From Begonia masoniana (lineage: Eukaryota > Streptophyta > Magnoliopsida > Cucurbitales > Begoniaceae), in assembly GCA_022432975.1 (NCBI GenBank), contig CM039512.1:34903730-34967729 (forward strand): DNA of 64,000 nucleotides, read 5' to 3'. Made by a program: the position numbers and the translations under genes. Shown here piece by piece: positions 51,148 through 62,759 of the stretch (position 1 is the first letter of the stretch; the number at the start of each line of letters is the position of its first letter). The notes under the pieces are model-generated. The model saw only the letters and a program-made list of their open reading frames with translations, did not search any database and had not been told where the DNA came from.

Positions 51148-51399
51148 CGTGAGGGGAGGATATTGGGCTATGGCCTAATCCTAGAGCGGACAATATCTTA
51201 CTCGAAAAATGGGTTGTTACACAATGATTCATGTCGAGATATAAAGGGACCAATGACACGATCAAAAATCAAAACAATGCATAAAGCACTACATGGTTTG
51301 ATTTTAAAAATTCAAGAGAAAGAATCAACCCAACATGAATTAAAACCAATAAATATGCCAAGTGTTGATGAAAATTCTTTGGAAGAGAAAGATGCATGA

Positions 51400-52380
51400 A
51401 GAATTACGCAGCATGGATGTAGGCACACACATGCAATGTCAAATACAACTTGATCCCCAAGAAAGTCCAAGTTTCCTTATTTTAATTTGTTAAGTCCGAG
51501 CTTCTTTGTCTTATTGTAAAGTAGGTCAAGTTTTCTTTTTATTATTTTGTTAAGTTTTTTGTTTCCAAATCTTTAACTACCGTAGACATATTTCCTTTAG
51601 GAATATTTTAATTATTGTTTGTTGCCTATTTTAAGGCTAGAACCCTTGCGGCAAAACATAGAATATACACTTTGGAGTTTTGTAAGAATTTTCTCTTTGT
51701 TTCTTTGTGAAGAACTAAATTTTCTTTAAGCTAAAACTTGAAATATCAATTTGATAGCTTTGGTTCTAACCTACAAGTTCGGTTAGGGTCAAATTTGTTT
51801 TCTTGATAACTTTAGTTCCATCAGCAACGTTAAATCAGGATCAAATTCCCCATGCTTGATTCAAAGATGATCTTTATATTTCGTGTTTTTGAAGGGTCTA
51901 GGGTTTTCAATACCGGTCTTCTTATCACAAGCTCCTTATGTTCATTGATCTAAGTGAAACGGGCTCTATGTGGAGTTCCGAACGAGATTACCTCCAAGCC
52001 AATACTAAATTATCAGAACCTCTCTGAAACCCTTTAGCTGGAAGTGCTCCTTCATCTTTAGTGCCACTACAACAATTGAATGACAAAATAATTGGATTAA
52101 ACTTGTTGTATGGCGAAATAACAGGATTAAACGAGGGAGGAGATTGAAGAAGATAGAGAGAAAGAGCCAACAAATGAGCGACAAGTATAAAGTTAATGCT
52201 TTTTTAATCTTAAGGTTTAAATTGTCAATGAATTTTAGTTCAGAGATTAAATTATTGAAAATTAAGGTCGTAATGAAAATTATTTGTTATTAACTTATAA
52301 TTTCTCTAACACTTATTTTTCTCTCATTCGGTCCTTTCTTTTTATGCTATAAAAATATATTTGATTTTATTTATATGTGC
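51400..52380 (+). repeat. Probable gypsy 3' UTR and LTR fragment
   Basis: AT-rich sequence following the polyprotein remnant. It has a TATA-like GCCTATTTTAAGGCTAG (51626 onward), typical of LTRs after a plant gypsy pol. Ends and target duplications were not found. Confidence 0.35.
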
Positions 52381-52388
52381 ATGATATT

Positions 52389-53851
52389 AGAGATGACAAA
52401 CGAGCCGGGAGGTAGTCTGGCTCATCGAGTCTAACGAGTTAAACGAGCCTACCAAGCCTAACAAGCTGAGCCTAATGAGTCAGGTTGAAAAAATTTCAAC
52501 CTGAGCCAGCTTGCGAGCCACGAGTTAAACGAGCCGAGTTGAGCAGGATCAACGAGTCTTAACGAGCCGAGCCTAACGAGCGGAGCGTATATAAATATTT
52601 TCAACTTATATTGATATAATATAAGTTCAAAAAAATATATTTAAAATGATAATAAATATTAATAATTATATACCAACGATATTTATTCATTTAATTTAAA
52701 AATTAGTTATGTTAAGGTATATAAGATTGAATGTATTAATAAAAAAATTATTTGAGACTATCCAATAAAAAAATATCACATAAATAACATTAAAAATATT
52801 TTGATATATAAAAAAGGGTAAAGTGCAATTTGGCCCCTACAACTAAGTAAAATGGGCAATTTACACCGTAAACTTGAATAAAGTGCAATTTGGCCCCTAG
52901 AACTAGGTGAAATGGACAATTTACACCGTAAATTTGGATAATGGGCAAGAACAACCTTAATGTATTGATAATGGGCAATATGGTCCCTACCGTCATAATT
53001 TTCGTCAAAAAATAATATTTTTTCACTTGTTCATTTTTTTTCCCCAAAATACCCCTCACTGGACCGAACCGAACCGGACCGGTTCGGCTAATTGCACTTT
53101 GATTTTTTATTTTTTTTTAATTCTATTCATCTGTCTTCTCTTTTCCAAGAAATAGGATTTAAAAAAATAAATAAATAAGAGTGTAATTAGCTGAACCGGT
53201 CTGGTCCGGTTCGGTCCAGTGAGGGGCATTTCGGAAAAAAAATGAACAAGTGAAAAAATGTTACTTTTTGATGGAAAATATGACAGTAGGGGCCATATTG
53301 CCCATTATTAATACATTAAGGTTGTTCTTGCCTATTATTCAAGTTTACGGTGTAAATTGTCCATTTCACTTAGTTGTAGGGGCCAAATTGTACTTTACCC
53401 AAGTTTACGGTGTAAATTGCCCATTTTACCTAGTTGTAGGGGCCAAATTGCACTTTACCCTATAAAAAGAAATTAGAATTTGAAAAAAAATTACAAATTC
53501 AAAAAAAATTATAAATTTGAAAAAAAAAAAAAACTACTTCAAATTACAAAAGAAATTAAATAAAAAGAATCTCTAGTATTCAACATCCAATTTCATAAAC
53601 TACTCAAGAATTTCATTCTCTCGTCATTGATCTCTTGTCTTGGCGTCGATCTAATCTTTAATACAAATGAGTGCCTCCACAAGGTCCGGTATAAGTCTTC
53701 CTCTTCGTTTATCATGAGACTTTATGGCTTGGTCCCTAGCGGGCTCGTAAGCCCATCTCCTGGTCTCAGCTCGGCCCACCTCACGGGATCGGGCCAGGCT
53801 CGGCTCGCTACAGTAGCGAGCCGAGCTAGCCTGCCCATCAAACATCTCTAA
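52389..53851. repeat. Possible inverted-repeat element rich in GAGCC/GGCTC, hosting a MITE
   Basis: The left end (TAGAGATGACAAACGAGCC) and right end (CATCAAACATCTCTA) are weakly inverted. Both flanks carry GAGCCGAGC-type repeats in opposite orientation, as in many plant hAT-like non-autonomous elements. The arms are divergent and no target duplication was found. Confidence 0.3.
52816..53460. mobile_element. Fold-back MITE, Mutator-type target duplication
   Basis: Starts GGGTAAAGTGCAATTTGG and ends with its reverse complement. Almost the whole element is two inverted arms of about 280 bp around an 80-bp loop. The flanking 9-mers TATAAAAAA (52807-52815) and TATAAAAAG (53461-53469) match at 8 of 9 positions. 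Each arm contains a doubled subunit of about 60 bp. There is no coding capacity; transposition would need a MULE transposase supplied elsewhere. Confidence 0.88.
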
Positions 53852-54046
53852 ATAAGATATAGATAAAACAAAATCAAAAGAAAATATTAAAATGATAATT
53901 GACAAAAATATTTATTAAATAGTGAAAATATTAATTCATAAAATAGAAATAAAATCGTACCATTGGGAGGATGAGTTACTTTTTTTGAATCATTTAAATA
54001 AATCAAAATTTAAACAAAAAAAAAAGACTTGTCAGCACTCGCTTTC

Positions 54047-56030
54047 TGTAACACCCGATTTTACGGGATTTTATAATTCCATTAAATAATAGCATTTTTG
54101 TAAATATGTCAGATTAAGTCCGTTTTGCGAACAAAAAAATTTTATTGAAACCTAAATAATAAATTGAAATTATGGTGAAATAAGAAAATTTGGAGAAAAC
54201 GAATAGTTAGTCAAATAGCGAGAAAGGTGGAGAAACAAATAGAAATCAAATGGAGGGGTAAATAAGTAATTTGCCAAGCAAAATTTTATTAAAAATCACA
54301 AAATCCTTCCTTCCTCATCACTTCAACGAAACTTTCATTTTCTCTCCTCTCCTCTAGGCGATTCGTTCTCCGATCTTCGAAGTTTTTTCACGTTTTCTCC
54401 TCCAAACCCGACTCTAGGTATGAATCTATAGTTTTGGAACTTTAGATTTCAATTTCTAGGGTTATACGGATTAGGGTTTCGTTAAGGTTTTGTTAGAAAC
54501 ATGAAATAGGGTTTGAGATCGATAGAGTTGCCGTCATTATAGCTCAAATGGACGTATTTATGGTCGTTGGTGCGAATGAGTTGAATTAATGAAGGTTGTT
54601 GTGAATTGCCTTAGGTGAACAACGCTCGTGGATGGAGCTTGAGTTGCAATGGACACGAGGTAAGTCTCCGTGATTCGTTTGGCCGATTGGCCTACACCAT
54701 AAGACTATGTCGATTGAGGAATTGGAGATGCTTGCTGTGTTGGGTAATTAGGTTGGGTAGTTAGTTTAGTTAGATTGTTGAATGTATAAGTTTATTATTT
54801 GTTGCGCTTTGTTTTTGTTATGTCATTGCACACATACACGCATCATGGTTTTATAAAAAGCATGAAAAAGGAATTTATATGCATGTTTTTACAAAACGGA
54901 AAGGAATAACAAAAAAGTAAATGAATGTAATGATGGTCACGTCGGTGGCGGTGGTTCAGACATAGCTGTCGGATAAAGCATGTTTTCCCCCTGGTTAGAT
55001 ACGAGGGGCTATCCAATTGCCGGATGTGCCGCTCCTATTTAGCGAGAGTGAAGCCCCGGTGACATAAAATGAAATGAAATGAATAGCGAAAAGGTAGGAA
55101 GCATGATTTTATGAACTGTACATGCATAGCATTCACGTGCATTCACGTACACTTACTGAGCTTCTAGCTCACATTTTATTTCTATGGTGTAGGTGACTTC
55201 GATATAGGTGAGGACGACGTTCCTCCGTCCGATGTTTAAGCAGGTTGAAGAAAAATGCTCGCAGGAGTGTGCTGGCGCAGTCGGTGCTTTTTTTGACCCG
55301 TGGGGACGTAAGTATGTGTTTTGGAAAATTGATGGATAGAAAGATAGGAAAACGGTATAGTTAAACATTTTAGGATGCTTGGATCTTAATAGATATTGTA
55401 TAGTGTTTTTGGAAGATTGATAGTATTTTGTAGTGTTTTTGATAATTTGTATAGTTAGAAACATGTTGGATGTGTATTTTGGATAGTTCGTGAACATATA
55501 TGTATATAATGTTCATTTTGATGTTTCTGGAAATAGATAATGTTATTTTTAAGTTTTTTTGGAAGTTCTGAGTGAATGATGTGTAAGTACGGGGAAATTG
55601 TAGGGGTTTCGATTAAGTGTTCGGTAGATTCTGTCGTTTTGTGATCGGCAGAAGTCTGTATAAGTGTTTGGTCAAAGTCAACCGGCAGATGTGTTCGGTT
55701 ACTGTTGACCGGTAAATGCTGGGTGAATAAGTCATCCGGCTGACGTCACTGATGGATGTTGAGTGTTATGGATCGGTGGATGCTGGGTGAATAAGTCATC
55801 TGGCTGACGTCACCGATGGATGTTGAGTGTTACTGTTCACCAGTGGATATATTTTGTGAGTGATCGGCGGATGTGTTTTGTGAATGATCGGCGGATGTAT
55901 TTTGTGAGTGATCGGCGAATGTGTTTTGTGAGACAGCGGTGGATGTAGCTTAGCAGAAATGAGTGAATCGGTAGATGTTCTAAATAACTAAAATCGGTAG
56001 ATGTTCTTACTGACTAAAATCGGTCGATAA
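54047..56030 (+). repeat. Plus-strand gypsy-type LTR (element A/B group)
   Basis: Starts TGTAACACCCGATT. It has a pyrimidine-rich leader with CTAG/GTATG near 54418, a 45-nt block (54615-54659) before GTAAGT, CCTACACCATA (54691-54701) and TATGGTGTAGG (55183-55193). It then has an array of GATCGGCGGATGTG-type repeats (55620-56010), the reverse complement of element A's LTR array. Its proper 3' end is missing. Confidence 0.75.
54615..54659 (+). other. Putative 45-nt LTR micro-exon (LTR at 54047)
   Basis: Preceded by TTGCCTTAG and followed by GTAAGTC. The sequence is alignable with the element B block (GTGAACNAC and CTCGTGGATGGAGCT in both). Confidence 0.45.
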
Positions 56031-56492
56031 TTCCCTTTTACCAGAAAACTTAACAAACTTAGTTAAATCGACCGTAACTCTAAATCCACATTTCCTCTAT
56101 AAAATGGGCAGTATAACCCTATAACTTACCTCCAACAAGAACTATACCTAATCACAAGCATCCAGTAATTTCACAAATAGAGATCTATTTAACATCATCC
56201 ATTTATCAATTTCGACTACACGCAGCGGGAGTTCATCAAAATACCATACAAATGAACCCAACTAACCAACCACCCAAAATACCTATTATCTCCAAGCCAA
56301 AACCATCAATAACCAATCATCGTTCGACTACTACTATACCTATCATATTTACTTACTCTATTCTTATGTTTTTCACTCAAATCTCCACTTCCTAACTCTT
56401 ATACTTAGTATAACTCTAGGATTAATGCTAAACCCTCATAACATAACCTAATCTAAGGCTACGTACGTTAGATGAAAAATCCCGGGTGTTAC
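56030..56492 (-). repeat. Inverted start of another gypsy LTR
   Basis: Ends CCCGGGTGTTAC. On the minus strand its first 100 bases resemble the start of element C's LTR (GTAACACCCGGG, then CCTTAGATTAGGTTATG). It abuts the plus-strand LTR, giving a composite. No duplication matching CTTTC (54042-54046) follows it. Confidence 0.55.
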
Positions 56493-56674
56493 TAACTATT
56501 TTACAAAATTACTTTAAGTTGTTTTTTTGTTAAACACGATATACTTTGAAGGTTAATTTCAATATTTTATCTTTAATAATATTTATGACTTTATTGATCA
56601 ATTTGGTAATGGATAATTGTTGGAAGAATATAAGGAAGTTTCTTATAAATTTATTAATTAAGAAAAAAAAAATA

Positions 56675-57279
56675 GGGTAAATTTCATTTTAAATCCCAAT
56701 ATTTGAGATATTTCACAAACATGACACTAAAAAATTATTCTTGACAATGTCACTTTTTGAGTATTCTTATTCTAACAAGTCAAAACCTACCAGATATTCG
56801 TTCTTGATTTTAGACATAGAACGGGTGTTCGTTCAAAAATTTTAGGGCACCCGTTCATTGGCACTCATTCAAAGCAGCGTTTTGGAATGTGCTCGAGAAT
56901 GGATGTTCGTTCAACAATGACTAGGCGTTCATTCTCGAGCACGTTACAAAATGCCACTTTGAGTGGGTTGCAGAGAACGGGCACGGAGAGGATGCATATA
57001 TGGTGCCCATTCTTTGTAGGCTTGGGTAACGAACGTCCGTTGTTTATTGATCGGACGTCCGTTTGTGGCCATTTCTCAAGAACAAACTCCGTTCTAGCGG
57101 TCGTTCCCCGAGAGTTTTGGAACGTGCTAGGGAATGTACGTCCGTTCTAAAATAAAAGGAGGTCTGGTAGTGGTTAATTTGTTAGAATAAAAATACTTTG
57201 ATGGTGACTATGTTAAAAATAATTTTTCAGTGACATTTGAGAAGTAATCTAACTATTGGGTTTAAAATGAAATTTACCC
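56675..57279. mobile_element. Inverted-repeat (MITE-like) element upstream of the F-box gene
   Basis: The ends GGGTAAATTTCATTTTAAA and TTTAAAATGAAATTTACCC are inverted. The arms stay complementary for about 115 bp (56675-56790 and 57165-57279). The flanking 7-mer AAAAATA occurs on both sides but lies in A-rich sequence. The core holds CGTTC-rich repeats and a hairpin (about 56876-56955, arms TGCTCGAGAA/TTCTCGAGCA). No transposase is present. Confidence 0.7.
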
Positions 57280-57389
57280 AAAAATAAATATGATAATTCA
57301 GAAGATAACAAGTCGATTAAAAAATGATAATTAGTATTTATTTTGTACGATTCCATTGCAAGAGACCTGTCTTCTTTCCTTACGCGTGT

Positions 57390-57530
57390 AATAACTTTTT
57401 CTCTCTCTCTCTCCCTCCCTCTTCTCTCTCTCCCTCTCTGTGTGAAGCGAACCAGTGCATCTATCTCATCCCACCATTTTCTTATCTCTCTCTCTCTCTC
57501 TCTCTCTGCTCTCTCTCTCTTTCTAATGTT
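57390..57530 (+). promoter_or_regulatory. CT-rich tract in the F-box gene 5' region
   Basis: Dense CT repeats (TCTCTCTCTCTCCCTCCC and similar) 200-340 bp before the ATG, typical of plant core promoters and 5' leaders. No convincing TATA box was identified. The ORFs reading through it are not credible. Confidence 0.45.
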
Positions 57531-57728
57531 AGGGTTTCGACCTATAGCTACTCTTTCTTCTGCTGAAGCAGAAAACATGTTTTGACTTTTCTTTTTTGTT
57601 TCAGATCTATGCCATCACCTACATCCAATTCTCAAATTGTACATCCTCCTCTGCCCATTTCTGATCTGATCTGATCGATCATACCATTACCTACTTTCGA
57701 TTTTATCCGAAAATCGCATATTCTAGCA

Positions 57729-58919
57729 ATGTCCTCTTTACGGCGCTCAGATCTGATTACTAAATTCTACTCTGAAAACGCCGATGTCGATAGAAGCAAT
57801 AATTGCGTAGACCACTTTGATCGGTTGCCAGATTCTCTTCTCCTCCTTATATTCAACAAGATCGGCGATGTTAAAGCCCTCGGTCGTTGCTGCTTAGTTT
57901 CTCGCAGATTTCAGACACTTGTAGCTCAGGTAGAAAACGTAGTTGTTCGAGTCGACTGCGTCATCCCTGATGACGACTCTTCTTGCTCTTCCTCCTCCGA
58001 TAGGTCGCGAAGTCCTTTTTCCAATCTCTTCCGTTTTGTGTTCGGCGGCATTGTTAAGCCTTTTCAAGCTTTGGGCCAGTTCTTGGGACCCATTCGAGCT
58101 CCGTCCTGCGGTCTGGGTTCGGTTACTTCCTCGTCTTCGGCCCTTGCGGTTGGAAAGGAAGACGATGGGGAGTTCGGTCAAGGTGGTGTGACCCATCACT
58201 CGCCGACACAAGTTTTGAAGAACTTCAATGAGATTCGATTTCTTCGAATCGAGCTTCCTGGCGGAGAATTGGGAATTGAAGATGGGGTTTTGCTTAAGTG
58301 GCGAGCTGATTTCGGATCCACTTTAGATAATTGTGTGATTCTTGGTGCGTCTTCTGTGATTAAATCCACTCCATTAAAGTCGTCGCATGCTCAAGATAAT
58401 GGAGCCGATGTGGTTTACTCTAGCTATGGAGGAACTGGCGATGACAATGGAAGCATACCGGAATCGTTTTACACCAATGGAGGACTAAAATTGAGAGTAG
58501 TTTGGACGATTAGCTCATTAATTGCAGCTTCGGCAAGGCATTATTTGCTGCAGCCAATAATTGCTGAGCATAAGACTTTGGATAATTTGGTTCTGACTGA
58601 TGCAGATGGGCAGGGAGTGTTGTGTATGAACAGAGATCAGCTTGAGGAGTTGAGAGTGAAGCCATTGTCAGCTTCTTCGGCATCAAAGAGAACCCTTGTA
58701 CCAGCTCTGAACATGAGGCTTTGGTATGCTCCACATTTAGAATTGCCTGATGGGCATATTCTAAAGGGCGCCACACTGGTGGCAATTCGGCCCAGCGAGC
58801 AGTCTAAGGAGGTTTCTGATGGGTCTTGGGTTTCAACCGCCTTCGAAGAGCCTTACGGAACTGCGGCCAAGATTTTGCTCAAAGGGAGAACTTACTCTCT
58901 TGAAATGAACTCTTTCTGA
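57729..58919 (+). CDS. F-box protein, At5g46170/AUF-like (396 aa)
   Basis: An intact, single-exon plant gene. F-box proteins recruit substrates to SCF (SKP1-CUL1-F-box) ubiquitin ligases for proteasomal degradation. Residues 29-70 form the F-box (DHFDRLPDSLLLLIFNKIGD, then VKALGRCCLVSRRFQTLV). A conserved VENVVVRVDCV segment and a Ser-rich stretch (residues 78-95) follow. The C-terminal part has the family blocks GGVTHHSPTQVLKNF, LRIELPGGELGIEDGVLLKW, DNCVILGASS, LRVVWTISSLIAASARHYLL and LYLW-type motifs near ALNMRLWYAPHLELPDGH. The length agrees with plant AUF/At5g46170-type F-box proteins. The start is the first ATG of the F-box frame. No kelch or LRR repeats are present. Substrate is unknown. 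It is the only convincing host gene in the window. Confidence 0.95.
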   Translation: MSSLRRSDLITKFYSENADVDRSNNCVDHFDRLPDSLLLLIFNKIGDVKALGRCCLVSRRFQTLVAQVENVVVRVDCVIPDDDSSCSSSSDRSRSPFSNLFRFVFGGIVKPFQALGQFLGPIRAPSCGLGSVTSSSSALAVGKEDDGEFGQGGVTHHSPTQVLKNFNEIRFLRIELPGGELGIEDGVLLKWRADFGSTLDNCVILGASSVIKSTPLKSSHAQDNGADVVYSSYGGTGDDNGSIPESFYTNGGLKLRVVWTISSLIAASARHYLLQPIIAEHKTLDNLVLTDADGQGVLCMNRDQLEELRVKPLSASSASKRTLVPALNMRLWYAPHLELPDGHILKGATLVAIRPSEQSKEVSDGSWVSTAFEEPYGTAAKILLKGRTYSLEMNSF

Positions 58920-59690
58920 TGAGATCTAAAGAAATCCTTGGTAAAATACCTTACTGCCCACAGCAAATTGTTCTGCTCAATTTATGAGATTTAAGCTGGT
59001 GTTTTGTTATCCTTACAAAAATTTATCTTTCATGTAAGCATTTTTTCACCAATATGAATTGTCATGGTAGAGTTTAATTGTGTTGTTCAATCTTCTTTTT
59101 GCATTTCGTGGATATTCTTGTTGATTGTTGTATGATCTTTATGTCCATTGAAAGTGCAATGAATCATCGTTCAACATGACTTCATATTTATGCTTGCGTA
59201 CAGTAAAACGTTATTAAAGAGACGTGCTCAACATGACTCATTATACATATTTCTTCTTTTTGATACAAATCCTTAATAAAAATTATTTATACTACTTTTT
59301 TAAAAACATTTGCTACCTTCTACACTATCATAACTTCTACTGTCTCACTTATATTAGCATCTTTTCATGTGTCTTTTGGTATAGTCTCTATCTTAATTAC
59401 TTGAAAAATGGCTCTTTTTAGGTAAAAGGAGCAACGTTTTGAGAAAAGAGAAATGCAGTGAACAATTTTGGTCATTCTCAGAGCAATTAACTGAGTGGCA
59501 AAGCCGAAGGACTCATTCTTAAATGCGAAGGATATACAGTGCTTTTCCATGGTTGAATCTGCAAATGAGTTACGTTTTCTGCTTGAAATGATGGTTGGAA
59601 TGCATTTGCTGGCGGGTTTATGCTTGTGAGAGTGCATGCATCAATAATTATGTAACAGAAGTTTTGAGCTTGTAGTTTTTTCCATTTCAT
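58920..59690 (+). other. F-box gene 3' flank
   Basis: AT-rich sequence after the stop codon, probably 3' UTR up to about 59100 (AATATGAATTG-type AT-rich signals) and then spacer. No further gene is recognised. Confidence 0.4.
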
Positions 59691-59694
59691 ATGT

Positions 59695-59812
59695 GAATAT
59701 TGTAGGTATGTATTTGTAGGTATGTATTTGACTATGTTCTTTTATGTGATATATAATGTTGAATATTGTAGGTATGTATTTGACTATGTTATTTTATGTG
59801 ATATATAATGTT
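59695..59812. repeat. Tandem duplication of a 52-bp unit
   Basis: Copy 1 (59695-59760) and copy 2 (59761-59812) both start GAATATTGTAGGTATGTATTTG. Copy 1 has an extra 14-bp internal repeat of TAGGTATGTATTTG. Confidence 0.9.
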
Positions 59813-62290
59813 CTTTCGTTGGTTTATAGCTCTAGTTAAATGTTAGCTTTCAAGTGTGACAAAGGCAATAAGGGGAGGAGAAATTAGAACCACATCAACG
59901 GCCTATAGCTGGTCCGTCCAAGGCCCAGTTTGATTATCGGAGGAAGCATGGCATGTAAAATGCAGTACGTCGTGTTGTATGTTTTTCTATGAGGAGCATA
60001 TCCTAATTCTCTTAGTGTATATAAACGATTTCTTTAAGGTAATAGTTCTAGTCAATATGTCGCATTGGAAAATTTGGATTAGTTTATGGAATTTGAAGGT
60101 TGTAAGTACTGAGATATTGTAGTTCTGTATCATACTAGCCTTGTGTTATAATGGGTTGAAAGCTTTCTAAGTGCATATGAAGACATGATATTGGTCTCTA
60201 ACTTTTGTTTTAATTAAAAACGCAATGGAAAAGAGATGTTGTACCTGTGAGGATGAAAGATTCCTATGTGTGGCTGAGTTCTGGAAAAAGAAAAGCAATA
60301 TTTGCAACACAGTTGATAATTAGATCTATCAAGCTGGTTTAGAATTTTCGATTGTTTTATTGTTTTTTTTTTTTTTTTTAATGTTGGTAGCCAATGAATG
60401 ATCTCATTAGAAGCCTACATCGAAGGAGACTTGCGTTTTAACAGTCTTTTACTTCTAAGGAGAACCTTCATTATACAGTACATATCATACCATACATTAC
60501 ACAGAAAAGATCCATTTGTCGATATGAGTCCAGACAGTTGTATGCTTTGGAAGAAGCTGGAAACTTTAAGAAGAGGTATGTTTTTGTTTCATCATTGATG
60601 ATTAGATTTTGATTGGTGGTATATGTGATGTGTTCTAGTGCAAAATCAGCAACAATTGTCTAATTATTTCCCATTTTTACGCTACTAAATTGTTGAAAAC
60701 TAATGTGTGGAGGGATAATAGTCTATCTGTCTGCTTCGGACCATATTCAACTAAATATTACCACAATCCCTTTGACACTCCCATCACAAACTCAGAGACC
60801 ACCTGGGTATTTGCAAAGATGTCAATATGCCATAAAATTGGTCAAGTTGTTAGCTATTACCAAAATTGCTCAACTTGCACCTTCACTTTGTCTCACTACA
60901 CTGCAAGACTCCAATACCAGCGTTACAAATTCTTCACTTAATAACCATCTAATGCTAACCAGATCAAAGACAGCGGTAACTGCCTATTTACAATTACCCT
61001 CCTTTCTAATCCATTCAAGTGCAAGACTACACTATTGTAACCAAATAATACAATGATTAAGATTGAGAGACGAACTCAGATAAAACAATTTATAAAAGTT
61101 CTTATAAAATCAACTAAAACTTTCACTTAAAAAGTGATAAAAAAGTGATGGTTTTGAGTGATGATAAATAACAAAATAAGTAAATAAAGTGATGATAAAT
61201 CTGTATAAGAGACGATTGAGAATTAATTTTTCGCTCTTTGTAATTTTCTGTTCATATGTCACAGGTATGTTATTTCAATATCAATTAGTAAATTCGAAGT
61301 TTTGAATTATATAACACTATGATTTGTCGAGTTACTATGCTATAATTTTTATTCATTTTTTTTTCATATATATGTTCATGCCAAAATACAATAAAAGATA
61401 GATCATAATGAAAAAACATAAATACAATGCAGAAGAATTAATTACAGTCAAGAGTTAATCAAAATCAATAAAACCGTAAACTAATCCTTTCCGGATGCCA
61501 ATCGTTTAAAAAAAAATTTAAAAAAAAAATTTCTATTATATGCTGAATTGAAGCCATAATTAAAAGTCAAACTGAGTGTCTTGTTGAGGAGTGACGCCGG
61601 CTATTTAAAGATGAAGCTCTGAGCATGATTTAGGCAATCTCCTACATTTGCAAAGTTTCCCAATTCTTAAATTTTCCAAATCGGCGTGCTCCCAAATTAG
61701 TAACTTTCCAAAGTTTCCCGTGCATGCCTTTTTGCTTGACTTTCCCATTTTTGCTAGCTTTTTTGAACTCCAAGTCTCTAGATTTATAACATCCAGCTTT
61801 AGTTAACTCTCTAAAATTTCTTCATTTGTTTATTTACTACACATTAGGGTTTCTTTTATGTGTATATATTGAATTAATTAACATTACATATGCATTATAT
61901 AATGTAGCCCTTTCTAATCCAACAATGTAATTTCTTTTGCCGATAATCTTGACAATGCATCATCCATCTTGTACTCGGAATCCAGTTTTTATTGAACTTC
62001 AAAGTCATACCCATTATTTTCCCGAGCTATCAACCTCTCCTCCGACAAAAAATTGAGACTTTCTGATCCGTCCTCTCTACAAAGTGAGCTCTCGGTAAAT
62101 GCGGTCTCCGTTTTTGTATGGACAACACAATGGGCATTAGCTCTCTCCCTTAGTGGCGATAATCCTTTCGGTATAATCATTTAATCGCAGAAATCATCTA
62201 AGAGTGTCTTTATATTAGGGGGAAATCTCATCTATTCCCTTAAGTGGTCCTTTAATTGAACATAACTGCGTGATCAATCCATGCCCTTCA
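59813..62290. other. AT-rich spacer without recognised genes
   Basis: Short ORFs only, none resembling a known family. The region 61600-61800 has repeated AAAGTTTCC phrases and a TATTTAAAG, as in decayed LTRs, but no ends. Confidence 0.4.
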
Positions 62291-62299
62291 TGTTTAATT

Positions 62300-62690
62300 G
62301 TCCTCGTCAGGTGTAATTTGCAGTATTAGTAATTTCCAATCCCAAGCAATCTACTAACATGCTTGAAATCAAATTGTGGGTCGCCCCACGATGTATTAAT
62401 ATGACCACATCTTGACGTTTGATTCTTCCCATTAAACTCATTGTAGTTGCTGGTGAATTTAAAGATACTACTATCTTCTTTTTCCATTGGAATTCTTCAT
62501 TTTAAACTATAAGAACCTGCGACAATTTCTTGTTGCATTGGTGGCCAACCGAGCATATTTCTTTTTCTCTCCTCATATGCATTTCAACCTCAGTTAAACG
62601 TCTCCGAGTAATCTCACATTTTCCTGTTGCCTAAGCTTGTATAGGTCTTCCTGCTTTAACATGTTCAGTAACATAAATTTCACCCTTCGT
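62300..62690 (-). pseudogene. Decayed Ty3/gypsy gag-protease fragment
   Basis: On the minus strand, RRLTEVEMHMRREKEICSVG followed by HQCNKKLSQVLIV recalls the gag zinc-knuckle region of plant gypsy elements with part of the knuckle deleted. Further on, SLNSPATTMSLMGRIKRQDV and VILIHRGATHNLISSMLVDCLG match the aspartic protease region. The catalytic triad reads HRG instead of D(S/T/C)G. Several stops and frameshifts are present. Confidence 0.65.
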
Positions 62691-62759
62691 CACAGGAACC
62701 TAGGGTTGACGTTGATAATTTATAGAACTGAATTCTCCATCAAGAACTTACTTAAAACA

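Larger units (their letters stand above)
50317..51221 (+). mobile_element. Cassandra-type TRIM retrotransposon
   Basis: Two LTRs (50317-50734 and 50805-51221, 418 and 417 bp) flank a 70-bp interior containing only the primer site and a purine-rich tract (GAGGGAGGGTGAT). The target duplication CAATG is at 50312-50316 and 51222-51226. Each LTR contains a 5S rRNA-like block, the defining feature of Cassandra. The right LTR begins TGTGATAACCCG; the left has TA in place of TG at its first two bases. It has no protein-coding capacity and moves with enzymes of other elements. Confidence 0.95.
50250..51399 (+). pseudogene. C-terminus of a Ty3/gypsy polyprotein, split by the Cassandra insertion
   Basis: After 51227 an open frame encodes SCRDIKGPMTRSKIKTMHKA and continues to a stop at 51397-51399. 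The GPMTRSK(A/T)K phrase is common near the C-terminus of plant gypsy polyproteins. Removing the Cassandra element and one CAATG copy joins this in frame to sequence before 50312, so the TRIM inserted into an existing retroelement. Nothing of the catalytic domains remains here. Confidence 0.6.

Noticed and set aside
57249..57585. ORFs across the CT-rich leader upstream of the F-box gene
   Set aside because: Simple CT-repeat translations (Ser/Leu or Arg/Glu runs) in the promoter/5' leader.
61989..62180. Minus-strand 63-aa ORF
   Set aside because: Adjacent to a gypsy remnant but not alignable by eye to any retroelement domain; too short to call.
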